Shown here: positions 46,127 through 59,500 of the stretch, one piece after another | How the letters are laid out: every line of letters starts with the position of its first letter | Position numbering within the stretch: the stretch's first letter is position 1 | DNA from: Trichoplax sp. H2 | Lineage: Eukaryota; Placozoa; Uniplacotomia; Trichoplacea | Direction of reading: 5' to 3' | Assembly (NCBI GenBank): GCA_003344405.1 | Contig: NOWV01000181.1 | Coordinates: 1-64,000, forward strand | DNA: 64,000 nucleotides | Notes under the pieces: model-generated | Told to the model about the DNA's origin: nothing | The model's database searches: none | What the model saw: only the letters and a program-made list of their open reading frames with translations | Made by a program: the position numbers and the translations under genes

Positions 46127-49100
46127 AATAATGCCAACAATTTAGTGTTCATGAATTGTTTTCGCAAATAAAATCACAGCAGAAGCGATAATTACAGGAT
46201 GAAATACATCAATACCTATTTTTAATTCATAGTAGCTTAAAGTGAGGAGCTGCTTTTTCCATGCTTCACTATTTTAAGCTATTTCAACTTTGCCACTTCT
46301 TTCACGAACTGCTATTTATCGGTATTGTTTAATTAATTTATGAATTCCTCCAATTTTGTCTTAGTAGGTTATGTTAAAGAAAAGGCAATGTGATTATCAC
46401 GATTATGTGAAATTAAAGCTAACAATATGAATCAGCAGTTGCAATTTGCGGACATTAAATTGCGTAGAACGCTTGAAGTTAATTTATTTTGGACAGCTCA
46501 TGTATAGTTCAATGTAAAAATGATCTCAACTCAATTCAAGCAACTAGACCAAGCCTTTCAAGAAAATACAGTCGTTTTTGCTTTCTTAATTGAAATCTCC
46601 ATTTAAAGGCATTATTTAACTTAATGACTGCTAATGATGAACATGAGTCAGCTCATATCTAAAGTAAACTTGAAACTTGCTTATCATGTAATTCCTAATT
46701 TCGTAATTCCAATAAATAGGAATTATTTATAATAGCATAATGAGAATATCCAAGTATTGTATGTAAATGAAAAACCTAATTCTTGCAATATAGATTGCTT
46801 AAGTTCTGATAGAATTTAAAAAAGTATTTGCTGCATAGTTTAGAATAGCACAGTGATAGGTACCGTAAAATACTTTATTGGCAACAGTGAGAATCTAATG
46901 TATGCTACCCTGGGCTTGACCTGAAATACAAGCTCCAATTGGCATTTCTTAATGATACTTCTGGCACAAGTACAAATAACAGATACATTACAAAATCATA
47001 TGCTATCACGACTAAAACTGAAAATAAATTATGTGTCGGCAATACGCCAGTAATATTTCGATACAGATGAGACAAGTGAATTAACTTATTCGATAATATT
47101 GCTATTTAGCAGCAAGGGCTTCGCTGAAAATAAGCTGTGTGTCCGTAATACTCAAACAATATCGTCGATACAAAATAAATATAAGCTACTTAAAGATAAT
47201 TTACATATCAATCGGTATTGCTGTTTTGTGTCTCAGATTTAATTGAAATCAAACTATGAATCATTAATGAACGAACGATATTGTCTAGGCAAATGAGACA
47301 AGTAAATTAACCTACTTGGGTAATATTGCTATTGGCATCACGAATTGCATAGAAAATGCGTAAACTAAGTGCTGATAATGCTGTAACTTAGATACAAATA
47401 AGACAATTGGTTGACATTTTCGGCAATATTTTAAGTATTAAGCATTTTACCTCTAGAAATGAAGTGGTAATAAACGGTGCAGTAATGCTTTAGTAAAATC
47501 GAGAAAAATATTCAAGTTAAGCAGCAAACATAACAAGGTTGGTATTGAAAAATTATCTCGTAGATCGTTAATTTCTGCAAGTTTTCAATTTAAATAGTAT
47601 TTTATGCTAGAATGGCAAGCTTTTCAAATGATACGCTATGAAGAATTTTACAACGACACATTTTATGAGCCTTCTTCTACCTGTTGAGGTACGAGTAATA
47701 GTATAGCTAGCAAGGATAGCTGGAAAAAGATTACTTACAACAATATCTGCTCTTAGAAATTAGGAACTTAGAACAATACTCTAAAGAAAAAGCGAAACTG
47801 CTAAAATATGAAATTAACGTTGTGTATATCAGATTGTGAACAACATCAATTAAACTTTCAGAACTTAATTTGCACCGGAGATTCTATGATTATACTTGTA
47901 CACTAGCCTATCTAAACAGCTTTACTACAGGCAGTCAACTGCATAGCAGTTATCAAATTCATAGTTTTCGGATAAATTGTATTATGCGAAACTCGTATTC
48001 TGATATTAAAACGATTTGTATCCATATGAAGTTTGTGGTTGAGGCGCTATATTACATTAACATATTGATAAATTAAATTGTATTTCAAATTTAACATCTG
48101 GCATTCTGTAGACTTCCATTCGACTTAGTTTACCTATTTGCCAATAAAGAGCTATCATATCCTCCTATCTTTCGTGCATCTGTGATAATATTTATTAGGT
48201 TAAACAGGAACTATTAAGACTAAAGATATAGATTTGACAAACAAGAAGCTAAATATGATATTTGCACCGATGTTGCTATTGATGAAGATGAGCATTGAAA
48301 AAAACGCTACAGTAATTGAGCGTTGTGCTGTAATATTTAAATGGACAGATGACAACAAAATGTATACTATACTGCTTGTATAGATAACACAGCTGTTATG
48401 GAGTTTGTTACGATTATTTACGGTTAGGTACGATATTATGTAACGTAGTTTTCCATTAACGGTCATGGCTTTAATTAATCCGAACACAAACTAGTCCAGT
48501 AGTATGGTACATATACGCATTGAATATGTATGGTAACAGTTTATATAGACGCATTAGTTAAGGCGTTACCATCATAGCTATCTTAATTATGGAAATATTC
48601 AGGATCGTCAGTAAATGACATTTAACGATACTAAATATTTGCCTAGATAAAATACCGGCTTTCTTGTAAATAATTTATAATTTCTTACTTGGTAATCCCT
48701 GATCTTTAATATCTTAAGAGATCTCAATTTAAATGAAGTAATTTAAAGGGATTTTCATTGATTCTAGAGCACGGCAGGTTATACTGAATAACTTAGTTAA
48801 ATAAGATGACCAGGAGAAAATAACCTTAGCAGTTAGAATCAGGAAGTGCAATTTGGACATAGTTAACCTAGTCGATTACTTAGAGTTAATAGATATTGAG
48901 CAGCGAAAACTAACTACAATATAAAGATTTGTTTCTTAGCTCAATTAAATAGACTATACTACAAATTTAAAGAAAATATTACACTTTATCGGTATTTATT
49001 TAATTCAAAGCCCAATCATAATATTTGAAACAGTACAATTAGCAAATTTGTTTGAAAGGTCGAAAAAAATCAACTTTCATCTAAAAATAACCGGAAATCC

Positions 49101-49227
49101 ATATACGGTTGTTATACTTCTCTTACTCTCTGAGACATAGACTCCTTACAAACCCCAGCTTTTACTCCAGCAACACAATACGCAAATCTTAGAACTTTAA
49201 AATCGCCTTTTATTCACGTAGCCTTTG
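46127..49227. other. Intergenic AT-rich sequence
   Basis: No supported gene. Open frames of 68 and 95 codons (47870-48076 plus, 48200-48487 minus) look like chance. The stretch near 48815-48905 weakly repeats DNA downstream of GPCR copy 1. Confidence 0.4.
46167..46172 (+). terminator. Polyadenylation signal AATAAA for GPCR copy 2
   Basis: Canonical hexamer 40 bp beyond the stop codon. Confidence 0.5.
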
Positions 49228-49815
49228 TAATGAAATGAAATGTGTAGGAATCAAGCTACAAAACTTTTAACTAACTTCTGATCCTACTTTCTTTGCACTC
49301 TGGTCGACTTAATAACACTTTGACACCTAATAAAATTGGGTAAACAACGGATCAACAATTTATTAAGAAAATGAGTGATAGACTAATCAAACAACCTTCC
49401 AAATGCTTAATTCTAGGTATTATCAATAACGAAATAAAAAAGCGACAGAACTGATACTGTCAGCAACCAAACAACCTAACAAATAGAAGAACGCTTTAAC
49501 TTATATCAGTTCGACCCAGAAGGTCTTTAAAATTTAACTAGTTCTTCAAATAATCATCTTTTACTCTCTACCTTAAATTTTCTGATTGCACTATTATTTA
49601 TAGGCTTCACAGAGCCCCTGGTGGAATTTAAAACTAAACATTTACTAATCAATCATTCTGACGATCCATTTTAGATAACTACTTTGCACCGCTTAAGAAA
49701 ACAAAAATTATTGAGACACAGTCTGCTCTACGATTCCTTACAAAACACTATAAAACCAAACAAACTATCTATGAAATACTCTAAAATTCATCAAGCTTCA
49801 CTTTCAACATAATTT
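49228..49815 (+). repeat. Dispersed 0.6-kb repeat, copy 2
   Basis: Partner of 7427-8030, same orientation, with scattered substitutions and small indels. Shares GTAATGAAATGAAAT, ACTCTGGTCGACTTAA, CAATTTATTAAGAAAATG and TAGGCTTCACAGAGCCCC. Noncoding. Confidence 0.65.
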
Positions 49816-50380
49816 GTAATCATTATTTCGGACTTTACTTAATAATTCCAATTAGCAGATTACAATATTACAATTATAACTATAATTACAATTTCAATTA
49901 GTATTATTATTACTAGAATCATATTATAGTAAATTTTGTCAATCAATTCGGCTTACTATTGACAAACATGTAACTTATATCATATCTATCTTGTCCAATA
50001 CTTGTAACTGATTTAATAACTGGTCTATGATTTACAGGCGCTAAACAAATAATCATCTAATTTGAAGGCATAGAGGTTGTTATAGGACCAATACTACTGC
50101 CCGTTACAATTCTAAATTTGTAACGGAAAAATTTCATTTTAAACCTAGAATCTAAATACTACCCATATTACAATTCCAAATAATGGCGATCATCCATCGC
50201 CAGGAGGAACAGCAATGTATTTATATAGGAAAGAATGTATAATGTCATAGATAAGACCATTCTCAATAAATATCAAAGGATGTTATCTCTAGCGGAAATA
50301 AGATATGCGTTACTTATCAAAAAATCGCTAAGCGACAGCTACTGTATATATTGTCAGATATTACTAAATTTAATTTCTTT
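49816..50380. other. 3' flank of the P450 gene
   Basis: AT-rich, no gene. A short run of ATTACAATT-type sequence lies near 49855-49900. Confidence 0.45.
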
Positions 50381-51859
50381 TTATCTTCTTTTACAACCTA
50401 GATTTATGCCATTAGCTGGAGACATAGTTATGCCACACCTTAATGGTAAGGGAACATCTGTTTCTTCAGTAGTAATTAATTCTACACTTCGTAAAATTTT
50501 CACAAGGGCCAATTTAACCTCTAGCAGAGCCAATCTCTTTCCGATACAATTTCGTGGCCCGTTGCCAAATGGAAGAAATGCGCAAGCTGCGTGCTTGGAT
50601 TTCTCCTCCGGCGTGAAGCGTTCAGGCATAAACTGCTCTGGATTAGGCCATAAATTAGGATTATGATGAATAGCATAGATAGGAATAGCAATCATAGCCT
50701 CTTTTGAGATCTGATGACCATCAATTGTAATATCATTTTTGCATTTTCGAGTAACTCTAAATGCGGGTGGATAGATTCTTAATGTTTCCAATATAACCAT
50801 TTCTAGATAGGGTAAGTCCGATACACAATCATAATCTAAAGGATCAGTATCGTTAAGTTTTGTTTTAATTTCATGATATAATCGACGCTGTATTTCTGGG
50901 TTTATTGCCAATAAGTAGGTGGCAAACGCTAATGTATTTGCTGTCGTTTCGTAACCTCCCACGAGAAAGACCAAAGCCTGAGCGATAATTTCTTTGTCGT
51001 CTAATTTATCGTTATCACCAGCTTCGATCATCTGTTGTAACATATCTCTACGGCATGAAACGCCTTCAGACATATTTTTCCTCCTTTCCTTAATTACATT
51101 TCTGCAAGTATCCGCTAAATAATTTAGCGAGTTCATAAACTGCCCACCAAATAGTGGCTCTAAAATACGAAATAACGGTGTTGCAAATAATAGCAGTATA
51201 TGCAGTAGACCAGGTGAATTACTCGCTAGCTGACTAGCAGCACCAGTTAATCTCTTTTCTTGTTCTTTCGATTCAAATTCTATTCCAAAGGCAGAAGCAA
51301 GAATAACCTTCATTGTAAATTTGCCACAAATCCTCCATAACTCAATAGAACGGCCTTCTTTTTCTGCGTTTAATAACATTACAACAATTTCATTACTAGC
51401 CTTGTCAACACAGGGGAAAGTGAGCTTCAACTTTGATGTGCTAAATGTAGGTATTAAAATATTCCTTACACGCTTCCAGTCCGTATCTCTCAATTCTACT
51501 AACGTTTTATTAAACGGTTCTAAATTATTAGCGATACCGAAACGGTTAGTGAAATTGGAGAAGTCCTTGATTAAGACTGATTTCAATACTTCTGGATCGC
51601 CAATCCAGATGGTAGGGACGGAAAAAAATAAAGTGCCATACACATGACCGTATTTTTCTTGTCTTTCTACTTGGACTAAGTGCTGCGAAGCCGATTTACC
51701 ATCCAACAAGTTGCCAAAAAGGGGTTTAGGATGGGGACCACTTAATCCCAATTTTCTCAAATGACGATAAGGTTTAAGGTAGTACTTGTAAAAACACCAG
51801 GCCAGAATTGTACCTGATATTAATAAGATTTGCGATATTGATAACTGCAACCCAATCAT
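50381..51859 (-). CDS. Cytochrome P450, CYP3-clan-like (single exon)
   Basis: 492 residues from the ATG at 51857-51859; two more codons upstream are open only through a GTG. An N-terminal hydrophobic anchor (residues about 5-24) is followed by a proline-containing hinge GPHPKPLFGN, as in microsomal P450s. Diagnostic motifs: helix C WKRVR (128-132), helix I GGYETT (301-306), helix K ETLR (358-361), PERF (412-415), and the haem loop FGNGPRNCIG with the cysteine ligand at 438. Length and motif wording fit the CYP3 clan (CYP3A/CYP5-like). Predicted ER-membrane monooxygenase using NADPH-P450 reductase; substrate unknown. All key residues are intact, so it should be active. Intronless, which could reflect retroposition or lineage habit. 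Confidence 0.95.
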   Translation of the reverse strand: MIGLQLSISQILLISGTILAWCFYKYYLKPYRHLRKLGLSGPHPKPLFGNLLDGKSASQHLVQVERQEKYGHVYGTLFFSVPTIWIGDPEVLKSVLIKDFSNFTNRFGIANNLEPFNKTLVELRDTDWKRVRNILIPTFSTSKLKLTFPCVDKASNEIVVMLLNAEKEGRSIELWRICGKFTMKVILASAFGIEFESKEQEKRLTGAASQLASNSPGLLHILLLFATPLFRILEPLFGGQFMNSLNYLADTCRNVIKERRKNMSEGVSCRRDMLQQMIEAGDNDKLDDKEIIAQALVFLVGGYETTANTLAFATYLLAINPEIQRRLYHEIKTKLNDTDPLDYDCVSDLPYLEMVILETLRIYPPAFRVTRKCKNDITIDGHQISKEAMIAIPIYAIHHNPNLWPNPEQFMPERFTPEEKSKHAACAFLPFGNGPRNCIGKRLALLEVKLALVKILRSVELITTEETDVPLPLRCGITMSPANGINLGCKRR

Positions 51860-51865
51860 GTTCAC

Positions 51866-53570
51866 AGTTTTCCTGTACTGTATACTGAATTTCTAGTTAA
51901 AATAAGTCATAAAATACTCCAGGAAGATATTAACACGTTATTACTTTTTCTCTGATGAAAGTAAATGTTACAGGATGCTATATAATATGAAGTTAATGCT
52001 TAAAGGCGATAATAATTCTTCAATCTTCTAGTCTATGCAGGTTTTAAGATTGATAAATTGATTTCAATTCTGGGAGATTTTGTAAACTTTATAAAGGCAT
52101 TAATTTAATACAGGTATAAAAGCTTTAGTGTTTTTTTACGTCGATGAGTAAATATTCTAGGGGGTAGAATCTAGTTTTAGATTAAAACTTGAAGATGACC
52201 GACGAATTTTCCTTTGGCTAATTCAGCCAGATTTTCAGGCTTGATAAAACGATTTTAGTCTGAGAAAAGTTGTAAATATTTAAGGTAAGAATGGCGGAGA
52301 ACGTGTATGATAGGGAATCTATTTTCCAATAGTGAATTTTATAGGCTTGTGCCGTTCCAATTACCAAGGCAGGAATTTAGCAAAGCTAATAGCTTACTTT
52401 AGAAGACTAAATAACGATTTTCTGTGTAACGATTTACGTTCTTCAACATTAACTAAGCAATAAGCCAATGCACAGGATCAACTTTATCTCGCTACCAAGA
52501 TTGCTAGTACATACAGTTAAATGTACTGTATATCAGTTCTTTTACGCTGCTAAAAAGAGATCCAGAAGTGGACTGGAATAAAGAAACCTGTAGATAATAT
52601 AACTGTACTATTGGAAGAATACAATTTGATCTACTTTAATACTGTGTCAATAATGGACTTAGCCTATATGCTGGAGTAACTACGATACTTCTTGCTCGTT
52701 TATTCGCGATTTGATAGCACATTTCTGCAGATTTTAGCTTATACGAGTATGGCTATGTGCTCGGCTGATAGAATATCCTTTACAGTCTTTTAGCTTATTC
52801 CATCTGTCCGAAGGAAAGGTAATTTTATGCAAAAGATGGTTGCTTTCTAAGTTCCTCGTATCAAAATATAGTGTAAATCATATATAGCACATTGCCATGT
52901 ATGGGCCCTGTTGATGCTTCTATTTGTATACAAATACTGCAATGTCAATAAATTAAATCATTCGACATCGTATAACCTTACCTCCAACTAATATCTTGCA
53001 TTTTACTATCAAAGGCCTGACTAATATAGCGATATCCTCCACTTAGTATCAATAGAAACTAGACGTTTAAACTTACCAGTATAGGTCAAAGATGTCGCTA
53101 TTGGCTCTTACTTGGTATCAATTGCTGAAATTAAATAGGGTTCGAATTTCCCCCATTTAATGAATGATCCTACGATTGACGAGTATACGCGTATGTCTGC
53201 ATGTTGATAGCTCTATGGCTACAAATTACTGCTATTCTATCTGTGATGGAGGGTTAATGATTTTACAGAGGCAGATCTATAACCAATTAGAAATTGATAA
53301 CAAGGCATTGCGTAAGAAAATAGATTCTTTATCATAGACTACAACTGTGAGATAGTTACGCTAGAAAAGGTTGTAAACTGTTGTGAAATAATGTAAGAAT
53401 AATGAATACTGTGACTAGTTTCGCTTATCCTCAATCTCTCCATAAATCTATAATCATCATATACCCAAGAAATTGACAACGTCTCATTATCACCACAAAG
53501 TCCAGCAATACAGGCTATGGTTTATAATAAGATGTAAAACTACTGCAAGATTTCATCTACTATCTTGCAG
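51866..53570. other. Intergenic sequence upstream of the P450
   Basis: No gene recognised. A TTCGAATTTCCCCC string at 53141 resembles a tRNA T-arm but has no partner stems. Confidence 0.45.
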
Positions 53571-53575
53571 ACTGC

Positions 53576-54420
53576 AGAAGTAGAAATTAATTTCTATTTA
53601 ATGAATTAAATCAATGGACAATATGGATGAATAAGTATCCTTGTTTACCGTAGTTGCAAGCTAGCTAGCTTTCATGTTGATCATGTCATAAGTAGTAGCA
53701 GTTGCTCGATGCCGAAAGTAAAGTAAATAAAATAAAGGATAGGATGTAAAATTACTGCTGTGAATGTAGAAGAAACTCTGTCTGTTGATAGTAAAAAAAA
53801 TAACAGCAACGATGAATACGTAAGCTTAATAACTCTAGCTTGAAGTTAACTAGCAGTCATTCAAAGGTTAACTTGATCGGTAAATTTAGGTTATAAAATT
53901 AATGATAGGAAGTAGAGCTACTAGAGATTGCCGTCGCAGATCCTGTAGACTAAAGAAAATAAACTCATTTCTATGTAATAATTGAGCTAAATAGCTACAT
54001 TCATTCTTGTTCGTTTTAATATGTACAGCATATAAATATGTAACAGTTTCTTGCTATGAACGTTTATAATGCTAAACTATGTCATAGAGTTTGCCCATCA
54101 TAGGGCTTGGACTGCTAGATATGTCTAGTAGTCCATGCATAAGGTAACTGGATCAGTCAATGAGGGTTATAAAAATAATGATAGGAAACAGAACTAATAG
54201 ATACTGCCATTAGAGATCACGCAAACTAAAGAAGATAAGTCTGTTTCTATAAAATAATTATTGAACTGAGTGAAGATATACATTCGTTCTTATTTGTTTA
54301 ATACGAATATGTAACCTATTTATAGGATATCACGGTCTCCCTACATCAACCTATATAATGTTACTATTGAGTAGCATTTACCTATCAGAAGCTAACTTGA
54401 TCAGTTAATGCGTAATCTAG
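53576..54420 (+). repeat. Duplicated block upstream of PARP4 copy 2 exon 1
   Basis: Direct degenerate repeat of 55221-56200: shared segments include AGTAGAAATTAATTTCT / AATTAATTCCTG, CATAAGTAGTA, AAAGGAT-AG-T-TAAAATTA, ACTAGCAGTCATTC / ACTAGCAATCATTC and GACTAAAGAA. Inside each block there is a further sub-repeat of about 225-275 bp marked by ACTAAAGAA-(A/G)-TAA-CTCATTTCT. Confidence 0.65.
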
Positions 54421-54450
54421 TCAACAGTAACTTTAACTCGGTACCTTCCA

Positions 54451-54482
54451 GTATATATCTATATATATATATATAGATATAC
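54451..54482. repeat. TA microsatellite, self-complementary
   Basis: GTATATATCTATATATAT and its complement form a hairpin-capable TA run about 175 bp before the PARP4 copy 2 start codon. Confidence 0.75.
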
Positions 54483-54658
54483 ATGCGCACACCCATTACA
54501 CTTACGTCATCGACTTTATTAGCTGGGAATAAACCTGCCAGCGATGCTTTTGTTTTAATCGAGAGAAATAGTCTAGTTATTCATTATTAGCAGCCATGTT
54601 ATTATTGAGTAATCATTTTATAGATTATTAGTTTTCAGTTTTGGATCACTTATCTAGG

Positions 54659-56590
54659 ATGGGAATTTTTTCAAATTATACCTTTGCCTTGCAACTGAGT
54701 TATAGCCTTCCTTTCAAGAAGAAACAAGAAATACGTCGATTAATTACCAATCATGATGGCACCATCTCCTATATCATCAATCGAAAAGTAAGAATGTGAT
54801 TATCACCCGGAAGTAAAAGAAAGTGCTGTATGGAAGATCTTTTAATTTAGAGCCAAAATGAGCATACAATCACTGATTTATTTGTAACTCTAATTTTAAG
54901 AATTAGAAAGATATCATTTTCGATCAGATCGTTGATAATTTAGATTCTGTATTAACTGTTGTCCGTAGAATGCTAGCGACTCAAGAATAGTTTTATGTTT
55001 ACGTTATCAACTTTAACTGCAAACGAATACAGAACATGTGCGAGGGATTTGAATAGTTCCTTAAATCTGTATTTGCTTTATGAATCCATTATATAATCAT
55101 CGTGTGCTCTACAAATCGGTAATGGCTATATATTATCAGTATTAGGTCCATCAATAGGGGTATACACCCTGTATAAGTGTTGATAATTTGTAAAGCTGTT
55201 TCGTGAGACATTGTGAACTATCACGCAGAATGTAGAAATAGAAATTAATTCCTGTTTAACGAAACAAATGAACAACATGCATAAATAAGTTCCCCTTTTA
55301 CTCTATTAGTAAGCTAACTAGCTCCAAGTTGATTATTTCATAAGTAGTATTAGTTACTCAAAATAGATACTCGAATTGTTCGATTAGTCAAGAAAATGAA
55401 GGATCAGATATAAAATTATTGCGTGATACTATTAATTATTTATCACTTAGAATGTAGAAGATACTTAGTATATTCACAGTAAGATATCCTTGTATTAACA
55501 ACATGGATGAATGCATTTGCTTGGATACTCTAACTGGATGTTAACTAGCAATCATTCGACGTAAACGTATATAATGTTAATAAGCTACTGATTTTGCCCA
55601 TGATGGGATAATTTGATCAATCCATCAATGTAGGCTATAATATTATTGATAGGAGTAGAAATACTGCATACTCTCACCAGAGATCAAGCAGACTAAAGAA
55701 CGTAAACTCATTAATATGAAATAATTGAACTACGTGGATAAGTACGTTCATTCATTTCGTGTAATAAGTAATCTCCTGTAGGATAAAACGATCCCCGATA
55801 ATAACATATACAATTTTAATATAAAATGGCATTTGCTAATTATGGAACAACTTGATCAGTCACTGTAGCCTAATAAATTAATGATAGGAAGCAGAACTAC
55901 TGCATACTGCCACTAGAGATCATGCTGACTAAAGAAGATGAATACATTTCTGTGAAAGAATTAAATTAGATAGAGAAATAAATTCATTCTTTTTCGTTTA
56001 TTATGTAACCTCCTATATAATAGTTTATAATGTTAGTATCAACTGGTAACTGCATTTGGCGGTCATAGGATAACTTGATGAGCCAAAGTAGGCTATAAAA
56101 TTAATAATAGATGAATAAAACTATCGTATACTACCAGCAGAGATCAAGCAGGTTACAAAAGATAAACTCATTTCTACAAAATAATTAAACAGCACGGACA
56201 AATGCATTCGTTCTTATTTTCTCATTATATCTTGGCTACTTTAATTTCCATCCTTTTGCACAGGCTCTATGTTTTATCTATATTCGGATGTCAACACAGA
56301 ATTTCACTTATTAAATTACTTGTAGACGTAAAATCATGCTACTTATCCGTGAATCCTTCAAACTCTGATCGTATCGATTTATCCTCTTTAGACTCACTTT
56401 CTTGTGGTCGATCAGAATGAAGACTACCTCGATAGTTATAAAGGTAGAACAGCTGATAAACTGGCTATCCCCGTAGTATCAGTGGATTTTATACACGCTT
56501 GTAACGAGAAGCAAGCATTTCTCAATCATCAAGAATTTCTTGTATCCGTTAAATTGTCACCTGAATTATTCGCTCAAGGCAAAGTGGTGG
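54659..56590 (+). CDS. PARP4: PARP4 copy 2 exons 1-2: BRCT domain
   Basis: Exon 1 54659-54787 (43 codons) and exon 2 56392-56590 (THFLVVDQNEDYLDSYKG ... IPVVSVDFIHAC). Both have exactly the lengths seen in copy 1. Intron 1 is 1.6 kb and holds a repeat of the upstream region. Confidence 0.9.
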
Positions 56591-59500
56591 GTAAGTTCAA
56601 CTTTATCAATCAGTTTGAAACGGAAGAGTTTCCTGCTTAAATTTTCTCTTATAAATAACACGAATCACCATATTAAGACTCAGCTAATCGAAGACAAATA
56701 AAGACAGTGCTGTGACAGCCATGATAAATTATCGTAGCAGTCATATTGCAGCGTAATAGTCCTGTACTTATTTAGCCTGTATAGTATTTTATAGTACTTG
56801 TATATGCTATTAACAAAAATGCCTAGAAAAAGCTTGGCTATTGCATAATGAACTCTATCTTGATTTAGAAATAGCTATTCTCGAATTTGTGATACAGTAG
56901 GGTATCCTGCTTACTTTATAAGAATAGAGAGAGAGACTATAGTGAGTCAAGAGTGATAACAAGTGATGATTTAACCGAATATAACTCTGATTGCTTCATC
57001 ATGCTTCTTTAACAAATTAGATTTGAAGGATAGGCAAAGCTTTTGGCTCTGACTTGTCCATATTTTATTTATGTAAACGTACAATGTCTCTAATGATTGC
57101 AAAATTTATCTATATTGCAGTACCAAAAGTTTCCTTTCAAGAAAAATCTAAATATTCAGCTTTTGATTTAAACAAGATACCGTAAGTTCCTATTACTATT
57201 TTCCTTTCTGTCTCTGCAAAGTTATTTGCTCATCAAAGCAAATAGTATTCATGAATGAAGTATTCAACTTCTTTTTATATTTGAGATCTTACGTTTCCAT
57301 TTATTTTTGTTATAAATCTCAAAGTTCTCTGCTCATTGAAGCTAAGCTAAAAGTAAACAAGCGTTAAAACGCAAATTATATCTAAATAGTGAATGACTGA
57401 TTTACAGTAGTTCTTAAATGTATTCAAGAGTCCAAATTTTCATCTTTTGTTTTATATTATTGACCTTCGAGCTGCATTTATTTGTTATATATCTCCAAAG
57501 CTCATTTTATCATTTAAGCTAACCAATTACCTAGTAAACCAACTCACAAATAGATTTCATCTCCATAAAAAATGAATAATTAAATATAAATCTTGAATGC
57601 ACTCTAAGACTCCTATTTGGTCATGCAATGCTCAGCTCAGTAATGGACTAAAGTATGCTTTGTAAAATTGGGTTTTCAAATACCTAGTTCAAGATAAAAG
57701 CATCCAGTAAATATAGTAGATATGCTGTATAATTCTTCTCCATTGACTTGGAATGTGGCTATAAGCTAAACGTTCATAAAGCCGGTCAAGTTTTCCCTGA
57801 TTTTGCCTATCTTGTCAAAGTAGTAAAAGACATGCATTGGAACTCTGTAGAGCATTTTGAATTATAGAAATTATCACACAACCGTAATCATAAGTCCGTA
57901 GTAAATTATTGTAACTCAATCCAAATAAATCAAGTATCCAATTTGCAGTTCCGTGCGTGTGCAACACCATTGGTAAATTAATCGAACAAACCTTTCGCAG
58001 CCATCCTTTAGGTTTCATATTTTATTATTAATCTTATAGAGTTTGGACTGACAATGATCGCCATAATGATACCTTTCAAAGCCGGTATAAAGTTCTAAAA
58101 CTAGTGCTATTAAAGGTAAGTTTAAGTGGAGTTACACTAGCCTTAACCTGTAAATTTACATTAATTTTGCATAATAATGGCCCTACTTTCAATGCTATTC
58201 AATTTTAGAATGATTCAGGCAGTAAGGAAAAGAAATTTGCTGGCATTGAATTGCAGCAAGGAGAAACTGAAAATTTATCCTTTCGTGTCTATGTGCATCG
58301 TAAGATTATTAAATACGAAAAGGAAGATGAAAACATCAATTTGAGAAATGCTCATTGTCAAGAAATTAAGGAATATCGATATTGTCCAAATCTTGATCAG
58401 GCTATTCAGTTATACTCCCATCTATATAATTTACACACCAAGTCACCGTATCATATGCAGAAATGCTGGACAAGACTTCCAATTTGTATTGGTTCAGAAA
58501 GAGCAAATGAGGTTTATTAATTATTATATACTATGAGCTTTCAATAATTTCAATAGTCCACCCGAATAAAATGTTAATTTGTCAAGTCTTGATTAAATAG
58601 AAATTAAGTTAAACTTCAAAGCACTGCAACGATTACTTGCTAGGCATAAGAAAAAAAATATTTCCTACCCAAACTTATAGCGTAATAAAAGCCACTACGT
58701 CTAAGATAGCGAAAAAAATACAGATGTAACCTTAGATTATGACAGATTTCAATCTTAAAGCTAAAAAAATCACAGTATCTGATAGAGGATAGCTTAACAA
58801 TAGGAAAGGATAATAAGAAAAATGAAGCTTTAAAATTGCAGATTCCTGCAAATCATCTAATTCTTTTTCGAACTAGATCATCGTTGCTGCTATTGTCAAT
58901 GTATTGTTGATTTTACCTTTCATTTAATCTGATGCTACTAGGTTTTAAACTATTTCCAATCTGAAACCACAGACACCATACTATCTGAAGATGTTGCTTC
59001 GTTAACGCAATATTTATGGGCAGAAGCCGTAGGAGAATTAGATGAAATATTATCATCATCCGTGGAAGAGATTACGAACGAAAATATTGCATCAGCGGAA
59101 GGGATTCTCCTCAAATTAAAGACCTGCCTATCCGAAAACCGCTATGATCAAATCAGCAACCTTAGTCAACAATTTTACTCCTTAATTCCACACAAAAATG
59201 ATGATATAACTATTGATTCATTCCGATTAATTAGTGATAAGCAAGATCTTTGTCAATTAATACGGGACATCATTAACGTTAGTGAATTAACCGATTGGAA
59301 GATGGATAGTAGTATAAATGCCAAGTACAAAGCATTAAAGTGTGATATTCAAAATTTGGAAGAAAACAGCCATGAATTTAAATCCATAAAGAATTATACT
59401 TTATCATCCTGGAAAGGGTAAGTTAAAGTTATCTTACTTTACAGTAAATAATGTTCATTACTTATTTGCTAGAAACGGAAATTCCAAAAAACTAAATACT

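Noticed and set aside
48200-48487. 95-codon minus-strand hydrophobic frame
   Set aside because: Composition is that of AT-rich noncoding DNA; no seven-helix or GPCR motif.
53139-53155. GGTTCGAATTTCCCCC resembling a tRNA T-arm
   Set aside because: No D-arm or acceptor stem can be paired within 80 bp upstream.
57815-58018. 67-codon minus-strand frame inside PARP4 copy 2 intron 3
   Set aside because: Looks peptide-like but matches nothing I know; no counterpart in copy 1; too short to call.
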